From: Thalassospira sp. UBA1131
Lineage (GTDB): Bacteria; Pseudomonadota; Alphaproteobacteria; Rhodospirillales; Thalassospiraceae
Length of the DNA stretch: 39,305 bases
Assembly (NCBI RefSeq): GCF_002311515.1
Contig: NZ_DCAO01000086.1
Coordinates: forward strand, 1-39,305
Direction of reading: 5' to 3'
A model generated the notes under the pieces. That model saw only the letters and a list, made by a program, of their open reading frames with translations, was not told where the DNA came from and ran no database searches. The stretch's first letter is position 1. Each line of letters opens with the position of its first letter. Positions 1 through 7,538 of this stretch are shown here, piece by piece. The translations under genes and the position numbers were made by a program.

Positions 1-1
1 C

Positions 2-163
2 AAGACGGCAGAGAAAAACATGCTGCCGATGCAAGATGGTGATGTGCCCGCGACTTACGCCGATGTTGATGCGTTGACCGATGCCGTTGGCTTCAAGCCG
101 GCTACCTCGATTGAAACCGGTATCGGCAATTTTGTTGAGTGGTATCGCGCTTTCTACGGCTAG
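2..163 (+). CDS. NAD-dependent epimerase, UDP-glucuronate 4-epimerase type (C-terminal fragment)
   Basis: This is the last 53 codons of a gene that starts before the window. The visible tail contains PMQDGDVPATYADVDAL and then a FVEWYRAFYG ending. Both are typical of the C-terminus of short-chain-dehydrogenase-type nucleotide-sugar epimerases, in particular UDP-glucuronate 4-epimerases that make UDP-galacturonate for surface polysaccharide. The Rossmann fold and the catalytic Tyr-Lys pair lie outside the window, so the substrate is inferred from the tail only. The stop is TAG at 161-163, followed by a hairpin at 209-231. Confidence 0.7.
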   Translation, partial: KTAEKNMLPMQDGDVPATYADVDALTDAVGFKPATSIETGIGNFVEWYRAFYG

Positions 164-208
164 AGCGCGCGACTTTCCTTAATATCCAGACAAATAAACA
201 CCATGTAG

Positions 209-231
209 GCTCGCATCACTTTGATGCGGGC
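209..231. terminator. Hairpin between epimerase gene and tRNA-Thr pair
   Basis: A 10-base-pair stem (209-218 with 222-231, one T-G pair) with a 3-base CTT loop. It sits between the converging epimerase gene and tRNA genes. Neither side has a strong T-run, so it is only a possible terminator or 3'-end protecting structure. Confidence 0.4.
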
Positions 232-264
232 TTGCAAACATTGTTCTGAAATGTACTTGGAAAA

Positions 265-339
265 TGGTGCTGCTGGGGAGATTTGAACTCCCGGCCTCTC
301 CCTTACCAAGGGAGTGCTCTACCCCTGAGCTACAGCAGC
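265..339 (-). tRNA. tRNA-Thr (GGT), copy 2 in transcription order
   Basis: The reverse strand folds as a full 75-base cloverleaf. The acceptor stem is GCTGCTG/CAGCAGC, the D arm is GCTC/GAGC, the anticodon stem CTCCC/GGGAG carries loop TTGGTAA with anticodon GGT, and the T arm is GGGAG/CTCCC with TTCAAAT. The CCA end is encoded. It is identical to the copy at 368-442 and is the distal gene of a tandem pair separated by 28 bases. It reads ACC/ACU threonine codons. Confidence 0.96.
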
Positions 340-367
340 CCGATAAACAGGCTGGACCGGTGGGCAA

Positions 368-442
368 TGGTGCTGCTGGGGAGATTTGAACTCCCGGCCT
401 CTCCCTTACCAAGGGAGTGCTCTACCCCTGAGCTACAGCAGC
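368..442 (-). tRNA. tRNA-Thr (GGT), promoter-proximal copy
   Basis: Same 75-base cloverleaf as 265-339, with anticodon GGT and an encoded CCA. It lies directly downstream of a strong stable-RNA promoter at 466-495, so both copies are probably made as one precursor and cut in the 28-base spacer. Confidence 0.96.
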
Positions 443-465
443 ATGAGCCCTTGCGGTGCGGGCGG

Positions 466-495
466 GTTATAGGCCACGTATCTGTAATTGGTCAA
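466..495 (-). promoter_or_regulatory. Sigma-70-type promoter of the tRNA-Thr pair
   Basis: On the reverse strand TTGACC (490-495) and TATAAC (466-471) are separated by 18 bases. A GC-rich discriminator (CCGCCCGC) follows, a pattern typical of stable-RNA promoters under stringent control. The predicted start is about 15-20 bases upstream of the first tRNA. Confidence 0.7.
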
Positions 496-643
496 GCCTG
501 AATTATGCGAAGTTTTTCGATTGTTCCCGTCGCAGGCCTTTTCGCCCTGTTTTCGTCAAGATCGGCTGTAATTTTTCGCACGCTGTTTTATAACAGGCCA
601 ATCGCTCAAACCCGCATAAATCTGACGGAACTTTGATTGCATC

Positions 644-805
644 ATGACAGCCAAAAAATCTGACATGCGTCCGGCCGTAAACGAGGAACGTTTAAAACGC
701 GAAGCCGAAGCCCTGCGTGCCAATCTGGCCAAGCGCAAGCAACAGCAACGCTCACGCAAAAGCGATCCACAAGGTCCAGCTACAGACGAAAAATCTGAGG
801 ACTGA
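644..805 (+). CDS. Small basic hypothetical protein (53 aa)
   Basis: An ATG-initiated 53-codon frame not assigned to any family. The product is rich in Lys, Arg, Glu and Gln. A central stretch (EERLKREAEALRANLAKRKQQ, about residues 14-34) looks like a charged single helix, followed by a disordered tail ending DEKSED. No cysteines and no membrane segment. It stands alone between the tRNA-Thr promoter and dcd, on the same strand as dcd and murA. Codon use resembles its neighbours, which favours a real gene, but no clear Shine-Dalgarno is visible. Confidence 0.5.
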   Translation: MTAKKSDMRPAVNEERLKREAEALRANLAKRKQQQRSRKSDPQGPATDEKSED

Positions 806-935
806 TCACACGCGTCATTTTTCGCCTTCGCCTTGATGGGCGCATGCATCGTTTGGTTGATCTTGAGGCCAGCGGGCGGGTAAAACCGTGGGTGCTGAAC
901 GTGGTTTGGATTTTCGCAAAAACAGGGGTGGCACT

Positions 936-1490
936 ATGTCGGTAAGACCGGATCACTGGATACGCCAGATGGCGCAGGAAAAAGGCATGATCGAACCGTT
1001 TGTCGACGGTTTCAGGCGCGACGGTGTGATTTCCTATGGTGTCAGTTCATACGGCTATGACGCCCGCGTCGCCGACGAGTTCAAGATTTTCACCAATGTC
1101 GACTCGGCCATCGTCGATCCAAAGGAATTTTCCGATGACGGGTTTGTCAATCGCCAGACCGACGTCTGCGTGATCCCGCCCAACAGTTTCGCGCTTGCGC
1201 GCACCGTGGAGTATTTCCGCATCCCGCGCGACACGCTGGTGATCTGTCTTGGGAAATCGACCTATGCCCGGTGCGGCATCATCGTCAATGTCACGCCGCT
1301 TGAACCCGAATGGGAAGGGCATGTGACCCTTGAATTTTCCAACACCACACCGCTTCCAGCGCGCATTTATGCCAATGAAGGGGCGTGTCAGTTCATTTTC
1401 CTTAAGGCGGAAAGTGAATGCGATACCTCCTATGCGGATCGCGCAGGGAAATATATGGGCCAAAAAGGTGTCACATTGCCGCGCCTGTGA
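936..1490 (+). CDS. dcd: dCTP deaminase
   Basis: Converts dCTP to dUTP plus ammonia, feeding dTMP synthesis through dUTPase. The 184-residue product has the family length. It shows the signature GKSTYARCGI, then VTPLEPEWEGHVTLEFSN with the conserved catalytic glutamate region, and a C-terminal YMGQKGVTLPRL tail that closes over the nucleotide in this trimeric enzyme. The start is the ATG at 936, preceded by AGGGGTGG; an in-frame GTG at 888 would add 16 unconserved residues. It lies 81 bases upstream of murA on the same strand. Confidence 0.93.
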   Translation: MSVRPDHWIRQMAQEKGMIEPFVDGFRRDGVISYGVSSYGYDARVADEFKIFTNVDSAIVDPKEFSDDGFVNRQTDVCVIPPNSFALARTVEYFRIPRDTLVICLGKSTYARCGIIVNVTPLEPEWEGHVTLEFSNTTPLPARIYANEGACQFIFLKAESECDTSYADRAGKYMGQKGVTLPRL

Positions 1491-1571
1491 TAAAGGGGTG
1501 GCAACAATCTGGTGGTGATACGCCAAGACACGCGTTCGCTGCGCCATCGCGCGCAGTACAAAGAGGACTGA

Positions 1572-2864
1572 ATGGACAAGATCAAGATTTCCGGTGGTCG
1601 CCGGCTGCAGGGCAAAATTGCAATCGGCGGTGCCAAAAACGCGGCTTTGCCATTGATGGCAGCAGCCCTTCTGACAGATGAAACCCTGACCCTTTCGAAC
1701 CTGCCGCATCTGGCAGATATCACATCGATGGCCAACCTTCTGGCCCAGCATGGTGTCGCGTTGCATCTGAACGGGCATGCGCCCAATGGTGGCCATACCG
1801 GTCGCGTTCTTGAAATGACCGCCAAGGAAATCACCTCGACCACGGCACCCTATGATCTGGTGCGCAAGATGCGTGCATCTGTCCTGGTGCTTGGTCCGAT
1901 TGTCGCGCGATGTGGTGTTGCCCGTGTGTCGCTTCCTGGCGGGTGTGCGATTGGCAACCGACCGGTTGACCTGCATCTTAAGGCTCTGGAAGCCATGGGG
2001 GCTGAAATCCACCTGACCGAGGGCTACATCGAAGCCCGCGCACCCGACGGCCTGAAAGGCGGACATGTTCTGTTCCCGCAGGTTTCGGTAGGAGCGACGG
2101 AAAACACGCTGATGGCCGCATCGCTAGCCGACGGTGTCGTCACCATTGCCAATGCCGCGCGCGAACCCGAAGTGTCTGATCTGGCCCACTGCCTTGTTGC
2201 CATGGGGGCCGAGATCGAAGGTATCGGAACCGATACCCTCAAAGTCACCGGCAAGCCGCGCCTGCATGGTGCGGAATATTCGGTCGTGCCGGATCGCATC
2301 GAAACCGGGACCTATGCGATTGCCGCCGCCATCACCGGTGGCGAGATCGAACTGACCGGAACCCGTATGGAATTGATTGACAGCCTTGTTGATGCGATGC
2401 GCGCAGCCGGGGTCGAGGTTGAAGAAACCGAAGATGGCCTTAAGGTGCGCGGCAACCGTGCGACGCTTAAGGGTGTTGACGTGATGACCGAACCCTATCC
2501 GGGCTTCCCGACCGATATGCAGGCCCAGTTCATGGCGTTGATGTCGGTGGCCAACGGTGCGTCAATGATCACCGAAACCATTTTCGAAAACCGTTTCATG
2601 CACGTACCGGAACTCAGCCGCATGGGCGCTGATGTCAACGTGCATGGTCGTTCGGCGATTGTACGCGGCAGTGCAAAGCTTTCGGGGGCTGAAGTCATGG
2701 CAACCGATCTGCGTGCCTCGGTCTCGATGGTGCTTGCAGGCTTGGCAGCCGAGGGCGAGACGGTTATTAACCGTGTCTACCATCTGGACCGCGGTTATGA
2801 GCGGCTTGAAGAAAAACTGAGCTCCTGCGGGGCGCAGATCGAACGTGTCCGGGTTCCTGCCTGA
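1572..2864 (+). CDS. murA: UDP-N-acetylglucosamine 1-carboxyvinyltransferase
   Basis: First committed step of peptidoglycan synthesis: transfer of enolpyruvyl from PEP to UDP-GlcNAc in the cytoplasm. The 430-residue protein has the usual length and two-domain inside-out alpha/beta barrel composition. Lys22 of the AKNAAL motif and Cys125 in the LPGGCAIGNRP loop match the PEP-binding and active-site residues; the cysteine predicts sensitivity to fosfomycin. The ATG is preceded by AGAGGA at a normal distance. hisG follows after 46 bases. Confidence 0.96.
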   Translation: MDKIKISGGRRLQGKIAIGGAKNAALPLMAAALLTDETLTLSNLPHLADITSMANLLAQHGVALHLNGHAPNGGHTGRVLEMTAKEITSTTAPYDLVRKMRASVLVLGPIVARCGVARVSLPGGCAIGNRPVDLHLKALEAMGAEIHLTEGYIEARAPDGLKGGHVLFPQVSVGATENTLMAASLADGVVTIANAAREPEVSDLAHCLVAMGAEIEGIGTDTLKVTGKPRLHGAEYSVVPDRIETGTYAIAAAITGGEIELTGTRMELIDSLVDAMRAAGVEVEETEDGLKVRGNRATLKGVDVMTEPYPGFPTDMQAQFMALMSVANGASMITETIFENRFMHVPELSRMGADVNVHGRSAIVRGSAKLSGAEVMATDLRASVSMVLAGLAAEGETVINRVYHLDRGYERLEEKLSSCGAQIERVRVPA

Positions 2865-2910
2865 TATCAAGGCTTCCGGATAACTGAAAAACGCGTAAGG
2901 CGACTGATTG

Positions 2911-3570
2911 ATGAGTGACGAAAAGTTGGTGCTTGCCCTGCCAAAGGGGCGCATTCTTGACGAGGTGATGCCACTGGTGCGATCCGCCGGGATCGAACCC
3001 GAAGCGGCATTTGACGATCCGAAATCCCGTGCGCTTCGTTTCACCACCAACCATCCGCATATCGATATCATCCGTGTGCGCAGCTTTGATGTTGCAACCT
3101 TTGTCGCCTTTGGCGCGGCCCATATCGGTGTCTGCGGCAATGACGTCCTGATGGAATTTGATTATCCGGATATCTATGCGCCGCTGGATCTTAATATCGG
3201 GCATTGCCGGATCGCCGTTGCCGAACCCGAAGAAATGATCGAAGGCGATGATCCGTCGCGTTGGTCGCATGTCCGGGTCGCGACCAAATATCCCAACATC
3301 ACCCGCACCCATTTTGCCAAACGGGGCGTGCAGGCCGAATGCATCAAGCTGAACGGCGCGATGGAACTGGCGCCAACACTTGGTCTGTGCCGCCGTATCG
3401 TCGACCTTGTGTCGACGGGCAACACGCTTAAGGCCAATGGCCTGCGTGAAATCGAACATGTCGCGGATGTGACGTCGCGTCTGATCGTCAACCGTGCCGC
3501 GCTGAAAACCCGCCCGACCGATATCCAGCCCTGGATCGACCGTTTTTCCGAGGTGCTCAATGCCGCTTAA
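2911..3570 (+). CDS. hisG: ATP phosphoribosyltransferase, short form
   Basis: First step of histidine synthesis, joining ATP and PRPP. The protein is 219 residues and ends after the catalytic domains. It begins with LVLALPKGRI and contains the PRPP loop region DLVSTGNTLKANGL. It lacks the C-terminal ACT-like regulatory domain of long HisG (about 290-300 residues). Short-form enzymes depend on the regulatory subunit HisZ, which is not in this window. ATG at 2911 is chosen over the TTG at 2908. It overlaps hisD by 11 bases, which implies translational coupling. Confidence 0.93.
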   Translation: MSDEKLVLALPKGRILDEVMPLVRSAGIEPEAAFDDPKSRALRFTTNHPHIDIIRVRSFDVATFVAFGAAHIGVCGNDVLMEFDYPDIYAPLDLNIGHCRIAVAEPEEMIEGDDPSRWSHVRVATKYPNITRTHFAKRGVQAECIKLNGAMELAPTLGLCRRIVDLVSTGNTLKANGLREIEHVADVTSRLIVNRAALKTRPTDIQPWIDRFSEVLNAA

Positions 3571-4855
3571 GCTTTCGATTACTGACGCCAGCTTCGAAGA
3601 AGATTTCGTCAAGCTTCTGGGCATGAAGCGCGAATCGGATGCCGATGTTGATGCGGCTGTTGCCGATATTATCGCCGATGTCCGCAATCGCGGTGACGAA
3701 GCCGTTTGTGACTACACCAACCGCTTTGATCGCCTTGGTATCGATGCGTCCGGCATGGCGGTGAGCGCGGCCGAGGTCGATGCGGCGGTTGCCGACATTG
3801 ACGCAGACCTTCTCAAATCGCTGGAATTGGCGGCAAAGCGCATTCGTGCCTACCACGAAAAGCAGATGCCGACTGATGAACGCTATACCGATGAAAGCGG
3901 TGTTGAGCTTGGCTGGCGCTGGCGTGCAGTTTCGGCCGCCGGTCTTTATGTGCCGGGCGGTCTGGCATCCTATCCGTCATCGGTTCTGATGAATGCCATT
4001 CCGGCCAAGGTTGCCGGTGTGGAGCGCCTTGTCATGGTGGTGCCGACCCCGGACAATAAAATGAACCCGCTGGTTCTGGCTGCGGCCCGAATTGCCGGTG
4101 TTGACGAGATTTACCGCATTGGCGGGGCGCAGGCGATTGCGGCCCTTGCTTATGGCACCGAAACCATCAAGCCTGTCGACAAGATCGTCGGTCCAGGCAA
4201 CGCGTTTGTTGCCGCGGCCAAGCGCCGGGTGTTTGGTCAGGTCGGCATTGATATGATTGCCGGCCCGTCTGAAATTCTGGTGGTTGCCGATGGCAGCAAT
4301 GATCCAAGCTGGGTGGCAGCAGATCTGTTGTCGCAGGCCGAACATGACCCGGTCGCGCAATCGATCCTGATCACCGATGATGCAGGCTTCGCTGATCAGG
4401 TGCAGGTGGCGATTGATGCCCATCTGGAAAAACTGCCGCGCGCAGAAATCGCCGGGGCAAGCTGGCGCGACTTTGGTGCAATTGTTTTGGTCGAAAATCT
4501 GTCGCAGGCTCCGGCCCTTGTGGATCGGATCGCACCGGAACATCTGGAATTGGCGGTCGACGACCCGGACGCACTGGCAGAAGACATTCACCATGCTGGC
4601 GCGATTTTCCTGGGTCGTTATACCCCTGAGGCCATCGGCGATTATGTTGCCGGCCCGAACCATGTGCTGCCGACGGCCCGCTCGGCGCGTTTCTCGTCCG
4701 GCCTTGGGGTTCTGGACTTCATCAAGCGTTCGTCGCTGATCAAGTGCACACCCGAAAGTCTGGCAAAAATCGGCCCGGCGGCAATCGCCCTTGCAGAAAG
4801 CGAAGGTCTGCAGGCACATGGACTTTCGGTAGCGATCCGTTCAAACCAGATGTAA
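3560..4855 (+). CDS. hisD: Histidinol dehydrogenase
   Basis: Catalyses the last two steps of histidine synthesis, L-histidinol to L-histidine, with two NAD+ and a zinc ion. The 431-residue product has the family signature. It shows AAGLYVPGG, the GPGNAFVAAAKR NAD-binding segment, QAEHDP with a zinc/catalytic histidine, PEHLEL with the Glu-His pair, and GPNHVLPT near the end. The start codon lies inside the end of hisG. The other his genes are elsewhere, so this is a partial his cluster. Confidence 0.96.
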   Translation: MPLKLSITDASFEEDFVKLLGMKRESDADVDAAVADIIADVRNRGDEAVCDYTNRFDRLGIDASGMAVSAAEVDAAVADIDADLLKSLELAAKRIRAYHEKQMPTDERYTDESGVELGWRWRAVSAAGLYVPGGLASYPSSVLMNAIPAKVAGVERLVMVVPTPDNKMNPLVLAAARIAGVDEIYRIGGAQAIAALAYGTETIKPVDKIVGPGNAFVAAAKRRVFGQVGIDMIAGPSEILVVADGSNDPSWVAADLLSQAEHDPVAQSILITDDAGFADQVQVAIDAHLEKLPRAEIAGASWRDFGAIVLVENLSQAPALVDRIAPEHLELAVDDPDALAEDIHHAGAIFLGRYTPEAIGDYVAGPNHVLPTARSARFSSGLGVLDFIKRSSLIKCTPESLAKIGPAAIALAESEGLQAHGLSVAIRSNQM

Positions 4856-4898
4856 GCTGTTGCAATGCAGCGTGTGAAGGGACCGGAGCGAGAGAGCC

Positions 4899-5375
4899 AT
4901 GGCAGAAAACCAGTGTATTGCCGGTATCTATCTTGACGAGAAATACAAGGTAAGACGCCGTCCTGAGGTCGAGCATGAGCAGGCGGTGGCGATCTATGAC
5001 CTTCTGGAAGAAAACCATTTCGAACCTGCTGGCGGTTTCGAAGGTCCGTATTCGGTTCATATGCGCATCGAAGAAAACCGCATCTATATGGATGTGCGCG
5101 GCGATGATGATACCGAAAACCTCACAACCATTCCCGTGCCGCTGTCGCCGTTCCGCCGGATCGTCAAAGACTATTTCATGATCTGCGAAAGCTATTATGA
5201 CGCCATCAAAAAGGCCAGTGCCGCCCAGATCGAAACCATCGATATGGCGAGGCGCGGCCTTCACAACGAGGGCTCCGAGCAATTGCGAGAGCTTCTGGCC
5301 GACAAGGTGACGATTGATGAAAATACCGCGCGTCGCCTGTTTACGTTGATTTGTGTTCTTCACATCCGGGGTTAA
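4899..5375 (+). CDS. UPF0262 family protein
   Basis: A 158-residue cytoplasmic protein of uncharacterised family UPF0262, recognised from its acidic N-terminus (IAGIYLDEK), the EGPYSVHMRIEENRIYMDV segment and the LRRxLFTLICVLHIRG end. The family is known almost only from Alphaproteobacteria and is repeatedly placed right after hisD, as here (43 bases). No catalytic motif is evident. The preceding AGCGAGAGAG stretch gives a moderate ribosome-binding site. A link to the neighbouring phosphatase is suggested only by position, six bases downstream. Confidence 0.85.
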   Translation: MAENQCIAGIYLDEKYKVRRRPEVEHEQAVAIYDLLEENHFEPAGGFEGPYSVHMRIEENRIYMDVRGDDDTENLTTIPVPLSPFRRIVKDYFMICESYYDAIKKASAAQIETIDMARRGLHNEGSEQLRELLADKVTIDENTARRLFTLICVLHIRG

Positions 5376-5381
5376 GGCACG

Positions 5382-5828
5382 GTGGCAGAAGAACTCCCCG
5401 GCTCGGTTCTTTTTGCCTGCAGCTATAATGCCGTGCGTTCGGTGATGGCTGCTGCCTTGATGCGTCACTACCACGGAACCCGCATCTATGTTGAAAGTTG
5501 CGGGGTGCGTGCCGGTGAGCTTGATGGCTTTGCCGTCGCGGTGATGGAGGAAATCGGTCTTGATATTTCCTCATACAATTCCAAAACCTTTGATCAGCTT
5601 GAAGACGGCTTCTTTGATCTGATCATCACCATGTCTCCTGAGGCCCAGCACCGTGCGGTCGAAATGACCCGCACCATGGCGTGTGATGTGGAATTCTGGA
5701 ATACCTTTGATGCGACAATCGTCGAAGGGTCGCGCGAAATTCGCCTTGAGGCTTACCGACAGGTGCGTGACCAGATCAAGAAACGCATTCTTGATCGGTT
5801 CCCCGTCGGTCCTGCACCCACCATGTGA
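5382..5828 (+). CDS. Low-molecular-weight phosphatase family protein
   Basis: A 148-residue protein with the phosphate-binding loop CSYNAVRS (Cys13, Arg19, pattern Cys-x5-Arg) near the N-terminus, as in low-molecular-weight protein-tyrosine phosphatases and ArsC-type enzymes. The general-acid Asp normally precedes Pro in this fold. Here the equivalent stretch reads NTFDAT, so the Asp is present but followed by Ala. The start is GTG at 5382, six bases after the UPF0262 stop. The substrate cannot be told from sequence. It converges on a GNAT gene, with nine bases between the two stops. Confidence 0.8.
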   Translation: MAEELPGSVLFACSYNAVRSVMAAALMRHYHGTRIYVESCGVRAGELDGFAVAVMEEIGLDISSYNSKTFDQLEDGFFDLIITMSPEAQHRAVEMTRTMACDVEFWNTFDATIVEGSREIRLEAYRQVRDQIKKRILDRFPVGPAPTM

Positions 5829-5837
5829 TTGCCTGGC

Positions 5838-6332
5838 TTAATCCGCGCTGCTGAGGGCTTCGAACGCAGCACCATCAAGCACATAGATCTTCTCATCCTC
5901 AGCATGGCGCATACCAAGTTTTTCGTAAAACCGTTGGCCGATCATGTTTTCCGCATCGACAGACAATCGGATATAGGACTTGCCGTGTGCGCGGGCATGT
6001 TTGGCGACCGCAGCCACCAGGCGTTTGGCAAAACCGCCGCCGCGATGGCTTGGTGCGACATAAAGATCCTGAATATAAAGCCCGGGCCGTCCGCGAAATG
6101 TCGAATAGCTTGGGAAAAACAGGCACATGGCAACCGGTGTGTCATCGGCAATCGCAATCAGCGCGTCAAACGCACGGTCTTTGCCAAAGCCATCCCGCGC
6201 CAGATCTTCGGGCGTGCTTGCAATTTTATCCGCACATCCCGTTGCCTGGCCGATTTCGCAAATCATGGCATGGAGTGCCGGTGCGTCATCGCGTTCTGCA
6301 AGGCGTATTTCAATGGTATGAGGATTGGTCAT
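5838..6332 (-). CDS. GNAT family N-acetyltransferase
   Basis: A 164-residue single-domain acetyl-CoA-dependent acetyltransferase. The sequence has the GNAT order: an N-terminal RLAERDDAPAL strand-helix, LYIQDLYVAPSHRGGGFAKRL (motif A, whose RGGGFA binds the CoA pyrophosphate), then FYEKLGMRH (motif B). The strand LYIQDLYV before motif A recalls the diamine/spermidine acetyltransferase branch, but the substrate is unknown. The gene faces the phosphatase operon and diverges from infA across a 254-base gap. Confidence 0.85.
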   Translation of the reverse strand: MTNPHTIEIRLAERDDAPALHAMICEIGQATGCADKIASTPEDLARDGFGKDRAFDALIAIADDTPVAMCLFFPSYSTFRGRPGLYIQDLYVAPSHRGGGFAKRLVAAVAKHARAHGKSYIRLSVDAENMIGQRFYEKLGMRHAEDEKIYVLDGAAFEALSSAD

Positions 6333-6586
6333 GCGGGGGCTTTCATGAAAGGCCGGAAAGATAGCGGCATCTTAGGGCGCATACCGGCATTCGAAAAGGG
6401 CCGAGCCGGTTCTTTTCGCGCAATCCTTATTCCGTACAGTTTGATAGCACAGATACGTCGCCATTCGTTTAACGCAGTGCTGTAACGCCACGCCTGACAC
6501 GTGAAAGGACTTGACCTTTTGCCCGGTTCAGAGCAGTTTGCCGCCCACCGGTATTTTGATATTGCAATACGAAAGCTAGGAGTCAC
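6333..6586. other. Divergent intergenic region between GNAT gene and infA
   Basis: This 254-base gap holds the start regions of both genes. A palindrome CTTTCATGAAAG lies near the GNAT start. A hairpin with perfect 7-base arms (6392-6398 with 6412-6418) is followed by T-poor sequence. TTGACC at 6511 has no good partner -10 box. AGGAG precedes the infA ATG. Confidence 0.4.
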
Positions 6587-6805
6587 ATGGCTAAAGAAGA
6601 CGTTATCGAGTTTCAGGGCACTGTCGTTGAACTTCTGCCCAATGCGATGTTTCGCGTGAAGCTGGACAATGACCACGAAATCCTTGCCCACACCTCGGGC
6701 AAAATGCGCAAGAACCGTATCCGCGTTCTCGCCGGTGACCGTGTCAGCGTCGAAATGACCCCTTATGACCTGACCAAAGGTCGTATTACCTTCCGTTTCA
6801 AGTAA
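6587..6805 (+). CDS. infA: Translation initiation factor IF-1
   Basis: A 72-residue single OB-fold protein that binds the 30S A site and assists IF-2 and IF-3 during initiation. The sequence is almost the family consensus: MAKEDVIEFQGTVVELLPNA, then FRVKLDNDHEILAHTSGKMRKNRIRVLAGD and the end GRITFRFK. The ribosome-binding site is strong (TAGGAG). It stands alone with its own upstream region; maf begins about 150 bases downstream. Confidence 0.98.
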   Translation: MAKEDVIEFQGTVVELLPNAMFRVKLDNDHEILAHTSGKMRKNRIRVLAGDRVSVEMTPYDLTKGRITFRFK

Positions 6806-6954
6806 TCTGAAACCACGACCAAGCGCAAATTGACCTTGTCTGGCGGGGCGTTTACCCTTGCCGTCAGGGTGCATTTTGCTGCCTGCATCGAAATGTGAGC
6901 ATTCATCACATTTCTGGTCGGAATGGTCTGGGACGGATATCCGGGAGCCACATC

Positions 6955-7536
6955 TTGTCGAAACTGATATTGGCATCTGCATCGCCGCGCCGTCTTGAGC
7001 TGCTTGCGCAGATCGGAATTGTGCCAGATCAGGTCGTTCCCGCAGATATCGATGAAACACCCATGCGCGATGAAAGTCCGCGTCGGCTGGCGCTTCGCCT
7101 TGCCGAAGAAAAGGCGCGTTTTGTTGCCAAATCCAACGGCGGGGCCTTTGTGCTTGCCGCGGATACGGTTGTTGCCTGTGGCCGGCGTGCCCTGGGCAAA
7201 GCCGAAGACGCGGCTGAGGCACGCAAGTTCCTTGAACTGCTTTCCGGGCGTCGCCACCGTGTTTATGGGGGTATGTGTGTTATTGCCCCGGACGGGACCG
7301 AACGATCGCGCGTGATAGAAACACAGGTGAAATTCCGAACCCTTGGTTCCGATGACCTGAAACGTTATCTTTCCCATGACGAGTGGCAGGGCAAGGCGGG
7401 CGCCTATGCCATTCAGGGCTTTGCCGCGACCTTTGTGAAGGCGATCTCGGGATCGTACTCCAACGTTGTCGGGCTGTCGCTGTGCGAGGTGGACGGTCTT
7501 TTGCGCGGTCTTGGCTATCACCCCAAAGAGGTTTGA
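6955..7536 (+). CDS. maf: Maf-like nucleoside triphosphate pyrophosphatase
   Basis: Maf/YhdE proteins hydrolyse non-canonical nucleoside triphosphates such as dTTP/UTP analogues to monophosphates. The 193-residue product shows LILASASPRRLELL, the acidic motif ADTVVACGRRALGKAED and the QGFAATFVKAISGSYSNVVGL end. The TTG at 6955, preceded by CGGGAG, gives the family's normal N-terminus; the upstream GTG at 6895 would add 20 unrelated residues. The RNase E/G gene starts two bases after the stop, so maf heads a tight operon with it and yacG. Confidence 0.92.
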   Translation: MSKLILASASPRRLELLAQIGIVPDQVVPADIDETPMRDESPRRLALRLAEEKARFVAKSNGGAFVLAADTVVACGRRALGKAEDAAEARKFLELLSGRRHRVYGGMCVIAPDGTERSRVIETQVKFRTLGSDDLKRYLSHDEWQGKAGAYAIQGFAATFVKAISGSYSNVVGLSLCEVDGLLRGLGYHPKEV

Positions 7537-7538
7537 TC

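Noticed and set aside
265..442. tRNA-Thr pair as an integration (att) site
   Set aside because: Both copies are complete, and there is no integrase or displaced tRNA fragment nearby; a simple tandem duplication explains it.
283..501. Frame across the tRNA-Thr genes
   Set aside because: It is made of the antisense of two tRNAs.
1047..2066. 339-codon reverse frame opposite dcd and murA
   Set aside because: Shadow of two well-identified genes. Composition is rich in Arg, His and Gln with no family motif.
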